Origin: Acidobacteriota bacterium
GTDB taxonomy: Bacteria; Acidobacteriota; Terriglobia; Versatilivoradales; Versatilivoraceae
Assembly (NCBI GenBank): GCA_026706225.1
Contig: JAPOZE010000139.1
Location: 1-9,346 of the forward strand
Direction: 5' to 3'
DNA: 9,346 nt
In this document: positions 1-6,501 of the stretch, in pieces
Numbering within the stretch: the stretch's first letter is position 1
How the letters are laid out: the number at the start of each line of letters is the position of its first letter
Position numbers and translations under genes: made by a program
The notes under the pieces: model-generated
Databases searched by the model: none
Told to the model about the DNA's origin: nothing
The model's input: only the letters and a program-made list of their open reading frames with translations

Positions 1-41
1 GCCGGCGGATCCCCATCGCAGACAAGATAGAGGGAAACCAT
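1..41 (-). CDS. Possible start of a further downstream gene (partial, runs off the left edge)
   Basis: An ATG at 41-39 opens a frame with no stop before the window edge; the 13 readable codons give MVSLYLVCDGDPP. It would begin 27 bases after the stop of the M81 peptidase gene, a spacing typical of an operon. There is no convincing ribosome-binding site (only a G-rich run upstream), and 13 codons are too few to identify a family. It may be a real third gene of the unit or chance. No function can be given. Confidence 0.22.
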   Translation of the reverse strand, partial: MVSLYLVCDGDPP

Positions 42-68
42 ACGCGACCGGCCCCGCGACTTCAACCC

Positions 69-1610
69 TTATTTGCGGTCCATTGCCGGGGCTCGATCCC
101 AGTCCACCGAGGGTGGAGACTCCGACAGGAAAACGGTGGGCTGCAGCCCGGGAATGTCCGGGTCCAGCGGGAAAAAGGGGCGCGTCATCCGCCGGTAGGG
201 GAGATGGCGCACCGAGGCCGGCGTCGGTCCCGGAGTGTCCACCACCAGGGCCCCCTTGGAAATCCCGGCATAGGCGAGGTTGAAGTTCATGGGGTTCTTG
301 ACGCCGATGAACTTGGCCTGGAGCGGATCCAGGCCGGCCGCCTCGAATTGCTCGGTGGGCCTGGAGGTCACCAGCACCTGGAAGGCGCCGATTCGCAAGA
401 CGGCCGAAGGCCCCATGGAAGCCGGGGTGCCTCCGTAGATTCCTCCGGAATAGACGAAGGCGCCGTCCAGCAATCGCGCCACCCGGCCCTCAACCTGCAG
501 GGGCTGTCCCCAGCGCGGGTCCAGCTTGTGGCCCAGCGGCAACCGGACCCCGCGGCCGGTCCCGGCCTGAAAACAGGCGCTGGCCGCTTCCGGGTCCACC
601 ACCGTCAACAGGGTCGGCTCCTCCACGCCGATCCGGATCAGCTCCCTGAGCAGGGCGACACTGTCCCCGGCGGCGCCCCCTCCGGTGCAGTCCGCCGTAT
701 CGACCAGAAGCACCGGCCCCCCGGAAAGGCGCCGCCCCCGATCCACCGCCTCGGCAACGGTCGTCATCCCGCATTCGAAACGGTTTCGGTTGTCCCAGTA
801 CTCCTCGGCCAGCGTCAGGGCCAGGCGCCGCGCAAGCCTGGGGTCGCGGTCGCTGATGACCAACCCACCCGATCCCAGTCCCGGCAGGTCGTTGTAGGGG
901 TGCACGCCGAACACCGAGACCGACAGGACTGCGGGATCCTGTTCCATCTCCCGGGCGCGGCGGGTCAGGTGGGCCATGGGAGCATCCCCGAAGGTCATGC
1001 CGTGGATGCCGCTGGTCAGCACGGGGACCTTGGCCATGGCGGCCACGGGCCTCTGCCGGCCTCGAAGCAGGCGGAACAGCAATCGGGCGGCCCGCTCCCC
1101 GGTGGTGAAGGAGTCGTCGTGGGGGTAGCGGGTAAAGGCCACCAGCCCTGAGGCCTGTCGGACCATGCGCCGGGTAACGTGGGCATGCATGTCCAGGCTG
1201 GCGACGACGGGGACTCGGTGCCCCACAACCTTGCGGACGGCCTGGAGCAGGTCGCCTTCCGGGTCGTCTTCCGTAACCGTGGTCATCGACCCGTGGAGCG
1301 CCAGCAGCACGCCGTCCACCCGCCCGGCTTTCCGCAGGGGGGAGAGGAGGGACTGCTTGAGCGTCCGGTAGCAATCTTCGGTGCTGGGCCCGCCGGATAC
1401 ACAGCGGGCCGCCACCAGAGGGACCGTCCGAGCCCCCTCTGCCTCGCAGACCGCAAGCATGCCGGCATTCTCGCAGTCGGTTCCGGCCAGTTGAAGCAGG
1501 TCCTGACCGTGGTGGATATAGGTGTTCTTCCAGAGATCCAGTTCTGTCCGGGTGGTCAGGAACTGGCTGGTCTCCTGAAAAATTCCGCCGATGGCGATGC
1601 GAAGCGCCAC
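69..1610 (-). CDS. M81 family metallopeptidase (MlrC/microcystinase C-like)
   Basis: Predicted cytoplasmic zinc metallopeptidase of the M81 family, named after MlrC, which cleaves linearised microcystin; most relatives have unknown substrates. With the GTG start chosen here it has 513 residues, normal for the family. Visible family features: N-terminal strand RIAIGG followed by QET (E13), LALHGSM at 103-109, SLDMHAH at 138-144 (D140, H142), RYPHDDSFTTG at 161-171, and a Gly-rich segment LLVDTADCTGGGAAGD (301-316) opening the C-terminal MlrC domain. No signal peptide is seen. The frame stays open to a TTG at 1676 that overlaps the stop of the preceding gene as TTGA, with GGGAG five bases upstream. 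I prefer GTG at 1610 because GGAGG stands just before it and family homology starts right there; the extra 22 residues look unrelated. It is probably cotranscribed with the enolase-superfamily gene, which suggests joint catabolism of one compound. Family is confident, substrate unknown. Confidence 0.88.
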   Translation of the reverse strand: MALRIAIGGIFQETSQFLTTRTELDLWKNTYIHHGQDLLQLAGTDCENAGMLAVCEAEGARTVPLVAARCVSGGPSTEDCYRTLKQSLLSPLRKAGRVDGVLLALHGSMTTVTEDDPEGDLLQAVRKVVGHRVPVVASLDMHAHVTRRMVRQASGLVAFTRYPHDDSFTTGERAARLLFRLLRGRQRPVAAMAKVPVLTSGIHGMTFGDAPMAHLTRRAREMEQDPAVLSVSVFGVHPYNDLPGLGSGGLVISDRDPRLARRLALTLAEEYWDNRNRFECGMTTVAEAVDRGRRLSGGPVLLVDTADCTGGGAAGDSVALLRELIRIGVEEPTLLTVVDPEAASACFQAGTGRGVRLPLGHKLDPRWGQPLQVEGRVARLLDGAFVYSGGIYGGTPASMGPSAVLRIGAFQVLVTSRPTEQFEAAGLDPLQAKFIGVKNPMNFNLAYAGISKGALVVDTPGPTPASVRHLPYRRMTRPFFPLDPDIPGLQPTVFLSESPPSVDWDRAPAMDRK

Positions 1611-1672
1611 AGATCCTCCATCCCTGCCGGCGACCTCCGCCAAGCGGTCGGGGAGATACCGCCAGAGAGGAC

Positions 1673-2854
1673 TCAATAAGGCTCCCGGAAGACCCAGTAT
1701 TCCTTACCGAAAGACATGTCGGAGTAGGCCCCGGTGGGCAGCCGCTGGCTGGCAGGCAGTGTCCAGCGGCCAATGACCGCTTCGTTCAGGTCAACCCCCA
1801 GGCCGGGAGCCTTGGGAAGCCGGAAGCAGCCGTCTTCAATCCGGTGAGGCTCCACCAGCAGGTCGTCGATGAAGGGATTGCCGGTTCGGTCCACTTCGAC
1901 CGTGATGCCGTTGGGGAGAGCGGCGATGACGTGCATGTTGGCCGTCAGGGCCAGGGCGTCGCTCCAGGTGTGAGTGGCAACCCGGGCCCCGTGCTTCTCC
2001 GCCAACCGCCCGACCCGATGGCACTCGCTGATGCCGCCCGCACGACAGGCATCGGGCTGGACCACATCCAGGGCACCGGCCCTGAGCATTTCCCGGAATC
2101 CCTGGAGTCCGAACTCGTTTTCGCCCGCGGCCACCGGGACCTTGCAATGCCGCCTCAAGGCAACGTAATTGTCGATGTCCTCGGGCTCGAAGGGCTCTTC
2201 ATACCAGAAGACCCGGCTCTCCTCCAGGACCGTCGCCATCCGCCGCGCCACCTCCAGACTGTAGCGCATGGAGGCATCCACGATCACGTCCACGGCGGGC
2301 CCCACCGCCTGGCGCACGGTCCGGACCGAGGCCACGTCGTAGTCTTCGTCCTTGCCCAGCCGCATCTTCACCCGGCGGTAGCCCTGGTCCACGTAGCCGG
2401 CCGCCTCCCGGCCCAGCGACTCCAGGCTGTCCGTCCACAGCAGCGCGCTGGCATAGGCCGGAACCCTCTCCCTGGATCCCCCCAGCAACTCCTGCACGGT
2501 CTTGCCCAGGGCCTTTCCCCTCAGGTCCCAAAAGGCGATGTCCAGCGCGCCCAGGGCCGACAGGGCCGCTCCCTTTCTCCCGTACCAGCGGGTGGCCTGG
2601 TACATCTTGGACCACAGGGCCTCCACCTCCCTGGGATCGTCTCCCAGCAGCAGGGGCTTGAGGTGGTCCTCGATGACGATCCTCACCAGCTCCGGATGGC
2701 TGTAGGCCGAACCCCAGCCCACCGTTCCGTCACTGGCCGTGACCCGAACCAGAGAGGTCAGGCGGCCCGTCAGCTCTCCTCCGGCATAGGACGTTCGCTG
2801 CTCCAGCGGGATCTCGTAGCGCAGGTTGATGACCTCGATTTCTTCGATTTTCAT
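1673..2854 (-). CDS. Mandelate racemase/muconate lactonizing enzyme family protein (enolase superfamily)
   Basis: 393-residue enolase-superfamily enzyme: N-terminal capping domain (about 1-125), then a (beta/alpha)7-beta barrel. The superfamily abstracts a proton alpha to a carboxylate using a bound Mg ion. Metal-ligand positions are visible: D193 (VDAS), E219 (EEP) and E245 (GEN). D268 in QPDACRAGG and H295 in THTW match the His-Asp dyad of the mandelate racemase subgroup, which holds many acid-sugar dehydratases. The second-strand motif is K163-M-R165 rather than the usual KxK, so one catalytic lysine position is arginine. The start is well supported by AGGA five bases before ATG. It lies first in a two-gene unit with the M81 peptidase and diverges from the radical SAM gene across 373 bases. 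Dehydratase is the likeliest activity; epimerase or racemase is possible. The substrate cannot be told from sequence. Confidence 0.9.
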   Translation of the reverse strand: MKIEEIEVINLRYEIPLEQRTSYAGGELTGRLTSLVRVTASDGTVGWGSAYSHPELVRIVIEDHLKPLLLGDDPREVEALWSKMYQATRWYGRKGAALSALGALDIAFWDLRGKALGKTVQELLGGSRERVPAYASALLWTDSLESLGREAAGYVDQGYRRVKMRLGKDEDYDVASVRTVRQAVGPAVDVIVDASMRYSLEVARRMATVLEESRVFWYEEPFEPEDIDNYVALRRHCKVPVAAGENEFGLQGFREMLRAGALDVVQPDACRAGGISECHRVGRLAEKHGARVATHTWSDALALTANMHVIAALPNGITVEVDRTGNPFIDDLLVEPHRIEDGCFRLPKAPGLGVDLNEAVIGRWTLPASQRLPTGAYSDMSFGKEYWVFREPY

Positions 2855-2902
2855 GGGAGTCCTCGCGATGCCGATCCCCTCTCCGGGACTTCCGATCCTA
2901 CC

Positions 2903-2923
2903 CTATCGCTCCCCTCCCGATAG
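2903..2923. promoter_or_regulatory. Inverted repeat CTATCG-N9-CGATAG, possible operator
   Basis: A perfect 6-base inverted repeat (2903-2908 and 2918-2923) with 9 bases between the arms, centred about 60 bases upstream of the enolase-superfamily start codon on the minus strand. Size and position suit a dimeric repressor or activator site, but I do not recognise a family consensus and no clear -35/-10 pair is seen beside it. A 6-base palindrome can occur by chance. Confidence 0.2.
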
Positions 2924-3030
2924 CAGTCATCCAAGCCGTGCCACCGGGACGGGAATCCTCGGCGACGCGGTGACAAACGCGGCTCGACACCGGGTCTCCC
3001 CCGGAAAGTTGCACGCCTGTCGAGGAGTTG

Positions 3031-3060
3031 TTTCGCATCTGCGACCGGATGGGGTAATAT
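3031..3060 (+). promoter_or_regulatory. Weak promoter candidate for the radical SAM gene
   Basis: TAATAT at 3055-3060 resembles a sigma-70 -10 element. The best -35 at acceptable spacing (18 bases) is TTTCGC at 3031-3036, a poor match. If used, transcription would start near 3067 and give a leader of about 160 bases containing the inverted repeats at 3100-3196. The call rests mainly on the -10 hexamer. Confidence 0.27.
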
Positions 3061-3099
3061 GACCCGCACCAATCGAGAGGTTACACCACGGGGGAGGTA

Positions 3100-3196
3100 G
3101 TCTGCGCCACCGGCCCGCAGACAGCCTCTTCCGTGACTCTGCGTCGGTTGTCGGCTGGCGGCTTTACAACCACTGCCGGGCGTCACTGAAGCAGAG
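3100..3196 (+). promoter_or_regulatory. Cluster of inverted repeats in the radical SAM leader, possible RNA structure
   Basis: Three perfect pairings occur upstream of the radical SAM start: GTCTGCG (3100-3106) with CGCAGAC (3116-3122), loop 9; GGTTGT (3146-3151) with ACAACC (3166-3171), loop 14; and CTCTGC (3137-3142) with GCAGAG (3191-3196), enclosing the second. TCTGCG recurs at 3138-3143 and could also pair with CGCAGA at 3116-3121, so the first and third pairings have a competing alternative. The last arm ends about 20 bases before the ribosome-binding site. This could be a riboregulator or attenuator of no recognised class; in GC-rich DNA some such pairings arise by chance. Confidence 0.27.
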
Positions 3197-3227
3197 CCGA
3201 GACGGAACCGATCAAGAAGGGACCACG

Positions 3228-4934
3228 ATGCATATCCTCCTGTACGTGCCTGACAATCAGGTGACCAACAACTTTGTTCCGCAACTTTGGCCCTTCGTCC
3301 TGCAGAGACTGACGCCGAAGGAACACCGGGTCAGCATTATCGACGGCAATGTGCGTCACCTGAGTGCCCGGGAGCTGGTCGACTTCATCGTCAAGAACGA
3401 TGTGAGTCTGGTGGGCATGGGCTTCATGACCCGCATGGCCCAAAAGGCTTATCACATGGCGGCAGCGATTCGAAAGGAAACAAACGTGCCGATCGTGATG
3501 GGAGGTCCGCACGTGACCGAAGTCCCCAACGAGCCCCTGGGCCTCACCGGTCATCCTCAATACGCCGACGCGGTGGTGTTGGGGGAAGCGGACGATACCT
3601 GGCCTCTGGTGGTGCGGGACGCGGCCGCTGGAACCTTGCAGCAGTTCTACCAGCCCGCCGTCATCGACGGGAAGGATGTCAAGCCGAGCCTCAAGAACTA
3701 TCCGCAGGTGAGGTGGGACCGGATCGACCTCTCGCTTTTCGATCTCATGCGTTTCGTGCCGTCCACGGCCAAACGGATGCTCAAGCGGCTGGGCCTGAAC
3801 TATGACGAGCTCTACGTGGTGCCCGTGGAATCCGGGCGGGGCTGCCCCTACGGCTGTGAATTCTGCACCGTGACCGGATTCTTCGGAGACCAGATTCGCT
3901 TCCGCGACAACCAGAACGTCATCGACGAGCTGCTCTGCCTGAAGGCCTTGGCCAAGGAAAGGAACGCACTGGTCAGTGTCTTCTTCATCGATGACAACTT
4001 CGCCATCAATCGCAAGCGCACCAAGTCCCTGCTGCGCGACATGATCGCTCAGGATGCCTGTGTTCCCTGGATTGCTCAGATCAGCATGAACCTGTTGCGA
4101 GACGAAGAGCTGGTGCGGCTCATCGCCGAAAGCGGCGGTCGCTGGATCTTCATGGGGCTGGAGTCCATCGATGCCGACAGCCTCAAAGTCGCCAACAAGT
4201 CGTTCAACAAGCCCGGCGAGTATGCGGAAATCCTGAACCTGCTGGCCAAGTACGAGCTCTATGCCATCACTTCTTTCATCTTCGGCATGGAGGGGGATCG
4301 CCAGGGCGTCTCGGAAAACACCTACCGCCAGGTCGACGGCTGGCCTCCGGGACTGCCGGTCTTCGGGATACTCACCCCGTACCCGGCCACACCGCTGTAC
4401 GATCGCTTGCAACGTGAGGGTCGGCTGACCCGGCCGGAACATTGGCTGGACTTCCAGGCCTTCAAGGCCGCCTATCTCCCCAAGGGCCTTTCGGCAGACC
4501 AGGCGGAAGAAGAGGTTCGCCGCGCCTGGGAACACTGCTACAGCTCACGAGCTTTCGGCAGGGCTCAAGACTGGCTGCTCCGCAACCAGAAGTCCTACGG
4601 GTATCAGGTTATGCACTTCGTGGCGCGCCTGCTCTTCCGAGGCATCTATTTCCCGCAGTTGACCCGCTGGGCGTGGATCAAGCTCCTGGCCCGGAATTAC
4701 AGCACGATTGGAAACCTGGTGTATCAGGGGCTCAGGAAACAGCGCAGGGCTCGCCGAAAACCGGCGGCGCCGGCCCTCGCACAGACTCGGGCGGGGGGTG
4801 CATCAGGGGTGTTGCGCGAAAACGACCTCAAGGGAATGGTCAGGGAAGCACCCGTCTGGAAGGCGTCGGAGTCCCTCGGGGAAGGAGAGGAGCCGCGTCG
4901 AGAATCCGCCCCCACTCAATCCAGGCTTACTTGA
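3228..4934 (+). CDS. B12-binding-type radical SAM protein
   Basis: 568-residue cytoplasmic iron-sulfur enzyme. The N-terminal ~150 residues have the alternating strands and helices of a cobalamin-binding-like domain, with GGPHVTE at 92-98, but no DxHxxG cobalamin-ligand motif, as in many members of this class. The radical SAM core carries CPYGCEFC with C206, C210 and C213 for the 4Fe-4S cluster, then FFIDDNF (252-258), FMGLES (308-313) and TPYPATPLYDRL (383-394). Residues ~395-500 resemble the C-terminal domain found in DUF4070-type relatives. The last ~65 residues are basic, low in complexity and probably disordered. AAGG seven bases before ATG supports the start. The gene stands alone on its strand, divergent from the enolase/M81 unit. 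Relatives methylate or rearrange unactivated carbons in lipids and natural products, but no substrate partner lies next to it, so its reaction is unknown. Confidence 0.92.
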   Translation: MHILLYVPDNQVTNNFVPQLWPFVLQRLTPKEHRVSIIDGNVRHLSARELVDFIVKNDVSLVGMGFMTRMAQKAYHMAAAIRKETNVPIVMGGPHVTEVPNEPLGLTGHPQYADAVVLGEADDTWPLVVRDAAAGTLQQFYQPAVIDGKDVKPSLKNYPQVRWDRIDLSLFDLMRFVPSTAKRMLKRLGLNYDELYVVPVESGRGCPYGCEFCTVTGFFGDQIRFRDNQNVIDELLCLKALAKERNALVSVFFIDDNFAINRKRTKSLLRDMIAQDACVPWIAQISMNLLRDEELVRLIAESGGRWIFMGLESIDADSLKVANKSFNKPGEYAEILNLLAKYELYAITSFIFGMEGDRQGVSENTYRQVDGWPPGLPVFGILTPYPATPLYDRLQREGRLTRPEHWLDFQAFKAAYLPKGLSADQAEEEVRRAWEHCYSSRAFGRAQDWLLRNQKSYGYQVMHFVARLLFRGIYFPQLTRWAWIKLLARNYSTIGNLVYQGLRKQRRARRKPAAPALAQTRAGGASGVLRENDLKGMVREAPVWKASESLGEGEEPRRESAPTQSRLT

Positions 4935-5094
4935 GCAGGAACTTCTGAACCCGCCAGCCGACCCCTTCGGCTACGTAGAGTTCGCCGGCCTTGCCCAGAG
5001 CAAGGTGGTGAGACACGAACAACCGCCCCGGCCCCTTTCCCGGCCGGACGAGAGCACCCGGCACACGTCCCTCCACGAGCTTCAGCACTCTGTT
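4927..5094 (-). pseudogene. 3' remnant of an NHL-repeat (beta-propeller) protein gene
   Basis: On the minus strand a 55-codon frame runs from just after a TGA (5097-5095) to a TAA (4929-4927). Its product contains HHLALGKAGELYVAEGVGWR followed directly by VQKFLLK, matching the closing blade of six-bladed NHL/SMP-30-like propellers (pattern G-x-LYVA-E/D-x-x-x-x-RVQKF) and ending at a normal C-terminal place. No upstream part of the propeller is present: beyond the TGA the minus strand is antisense to the MFS transporter. It has no credible start codon or ribosome-binding site. Its last 8 bases overlap the end of the convergent radical SAM gene. The simplest reading is the tail of a once complete gene, cut by a deletion or insertion that brought in the MFS gene. 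The family call rests on one blade only. Confidence 0.55.
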
Positions 5095-5107
5095 TCAAAA
5101 CACACTC

Positions 5108-6400
5108 ATGACGACCCAACTCACCGCGGACCCGCGACGTCGGACCCTGCTGATCTTCATCTTCGTGATGGCCTTCCAGCAAGGGGTGACCATCAACTTG
5201 CTGCCGGTACTCTTCGAAAGCTTTGCCGAGACTTTCCGGTTGGACTTTCAACAAAGGGGTCAGATCCAGTCCTTCTTTTTCGTGGGAGTCATGGTGGCTC
5301 TGTTCGCCTCCGGTTTCGTGACCGAGCGTATCGCCGCGCGCCGCTCGGCGCTGCTGGCCCTGGGGCTCTCCGGCCTGGGGTCGATCCTGGTGGCCATGGC
5401 GCCCGACTTCCTGGTGCTGCGCCTGGGGGCCGCAGTGATGGGGATGGGGACCCTTTGGGCACTCTCGGTCACCAGCGCCACCATCGCCGCCCACTTCGCT
5501 TCCCAGAGCCAGCGGCTGTTCATGTGGACCATGGCGGTTTTTGCCGCCACCGGGACGGCCGCGCCCTATGGCCTGGGCCACCTGGTGTCCTTCCTGGAGG
5601 TGTGGCGGCCCATTCTGTTCGGAGTCGGTCTCTACCTGTGGGTGTCGGGAGTGGCCGTCGCCCTCCTGTTCTGGGGGAGCCTGGGGGATACCGGCCGGCG
5701 CGTCCGGCTGCCCGGATCGCCTCCGGGGCCCCGGCCTGCCGGGGACTCAGCCGGCAAGGCAACGCCATGGGAAACTTGCGCAGGCTGGCTCACCGGGCTT
5801 TTCCGGAGTTACCGCAGCTCGCTGCTGGGACAGGCAGCCCTGCTTCTCATCGGCTTTCTGGTAGTCCTGGACAACCTTACCGCCGGCAACATCGTGGCCT
5901 GGACGCCCAACCTCTGCCAAATACGCTTCGGCGGAGACACTGCCCTGGCCGGTGAGATCATGAGCGCCAACGCGTTCGGCTACCTGGTGGGTCGCATCAT
6001 CCTGGGTCTGTTCCTGACCGGCCGCTATTCGGACCGGGTCCTGCTGGGATTGTGCTATGCCGGGGGCATGCTGGCCTACAGCCTGCTGCTTTGGGTTCCC
6101 GATCCTGGAATGGCCATGGCCATGATGGTGCTGCAGGGAGTGTTTCTTTCAGCCCAGGCCCCCACCGTCTATTCCCTGGCCTCCACCAGGTTCGCCGATC
6201 GGGCTGGAACGGCCGTGCCTCTGGTCGATGCGATCGGAAGTATCGGAGCCATCGCCGGACCCTCGTTGATGGGTTGGGCGGCGCAGCAAATGGGCGGCCT
6301 GGAGCGTGCGCTCTGGCTCATCCCCCTGACGGGATGCCTGCTGATAGCCATCAGCCTGGGCTGGGAAGCCAAGGATCGGTCAAGGAAGGAGCAGCGGTAG
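5108..6400 (+). CDS. Major facilitator superfamily (MFS) transporter
   Basis: 430-residue inner-membrane secondary transporter with 12 predicted helices. The first half spans roughly residues 12-190, with helices near 14-36, 54-73, 79-98, 102-128, 138-160 and 168-191. A Pro/Gly-rich cytoplasmic loop follows (192-235), then the second half near 238-256, 282-303, 310-330, 334-356, 370-392 and 400-419. The 2-3 loop has VTERIAARRS (71-80), the usual place of the basic MFS signature. It ends in a charged tail (DRSRKEQR). The basic N terminus before helix 1 fits a start at ATG 5108, but the bases before it (TTTCAAAACACACTC) contain no ribosome-binding site and no clear promoter. It starts 13 bases beyond the NHL remnant, so its own upstream region may have been lost. 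It could depend on readthrough from the radical SAM gene, 173 bases upstream. The substrate is unknown. Confidence 0.9.
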   Translation: MTTQLTADPRRRTLLIFIFVMAFQQGVTINLLPVLFESFAETFRLDFQQRGQIQSFFFVGVMVALFASGFVTERIAARRSALLALGLSGLGSILVAMAPDFLVLRLGAAVMGMGTLWALSVTSATIAAHFASQSQRLFMWTMAVFAATGTAAPYGLGHLVSFLEVWRPILFGVGLYLWVSGVAVALLFWGSLGDTGRRVRLPGSPPGPRPAGDSAGKATPWETCAGWLTGLFRSYRSSLLGQAALLLIGFLVVLDNLTAGNIVAWTPNLCQIRFGGDTALAGEIMSANAFGYLVGRIILGLFLTGRYSDRVLLGLCYAGGMLAYSLLLWVPDPGMAMAMMVLQGVFLSAQAPTVYSLASTRFADRAGTAVPLVDAIGSIGAIAGPSLMGWAAQQMGGLERALWLIPLTGCLLIAISLGWEAKDRSRKEQR

Positions 6401-6411
6401 ACGGAGCGTCC

Positions 6412-6474
6412 TTTGAAAGCACGGCTGTGACAAGCTTCCAAGATTTTGGTACAATTGCAAGTACTACTTTCAAA
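6412..6474. repeat. 8-base inverted repeat TTTGAAAG / CTTTCAAA bracketing the promoter
   Basis: TTTGAAAG at 6412-6419 and its exact reverse complement CTTTCAAA at 6467-6474 lie on either side of the -35/-10 pair at 6427-6455. The left arm is 7 bases before the -35 and the right arm begins about 5 bases after the expected transcription start. The arrangement would suit a repressor gripping both sides of the promoter, but it could also be a scar of an insertion or chance in an AT-rich stretch. Confidence 0.35.
6427..6455 (+). promoter_or_regulatory. Strong sigma-70-type promoter for the AAA_14 ATPase gene
   Basis: GTGACA (6427-6432, five of six matches to TTGACA) and TACAAT (6450-6455, five of six to TATAAT) are separated by exactly 17 bases. 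A TG at 6447-6448 gives an extended -10. Transcription would start near 6462, about 40 bases before the TTG start codon. The stretch is much more AT-rich than its surroundings and lies just after the MFS stop. It is bracketed by an 8-base inverted repeat. Confidence 0.6.
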
Positions 6475-6501
6475 TGGATGAGATTTTTCCCGTAGACTAT
6501 C

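Larger units (their letters stand above)
2855..3227. other. Divergent intergenic region between the enolase-superfamily and radical SAM genes
   Basis: These 373 bases hold no gene I can support: the short open frames on either strand show no recognisable protein and no ribosome-binding site of their own. The region must carry the promoters of both divergent units. It contains the inverted repeat at 2903-2923, a TAATAT hexamer at 3055-3060, and a cluster of inverted repeats at 3100-3196 that would lie in the radical SAM leader. I looked for cobalamin-riboswitch landmarks, given the B12-type product, and did not find them. Confidence 0.6.

Noticed and set aside
490..1773. A 427-codon minus-strand open frame within the M81 region
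   Set aside because: Another frame of the same strand as the M81 gene, with Arg/Gly/Pro-rich product; M81 motifs are all in the chosen frame.
1844..2923. A 359-codon open frame on the plus strand across the enolase-superfamily gene
   Set aside because: Antisense shadow with composition typical of a GC-rich complement and no recognisable domain.
2950..3227. Cobalamin riboswitch upstream of the radical SAM gene
   Set aside because: Expected because of the B12-type product, but neither a credible B12 box nor the surrounding conserved core elements could be found.
3183..4535. A 450-codon open frame on the minus strand across the radical SAM gene
   Set aside because: It is the antisense shadow of a GC-rich gene with clear motifs; its product is rich in His, Gln, Val and Gly, matches nothing I recognise, and lacks a ribosome-binding site.
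4916..5581. A 221-codon minus-strand open frame covering the NHL remnant
   Set aside because: It is in a different frame from the propeller motif and is mostly antisense to the MFS gene.
4708..5955. A 415-codon plus-strand open frame overlapping the radical SAM tail and the MFS gene
   Set aside because: Its sequence is Arg/Gly/Pro-rich with no domain, while the alternative frame encodes a well-formed 12-helix MFS protein.
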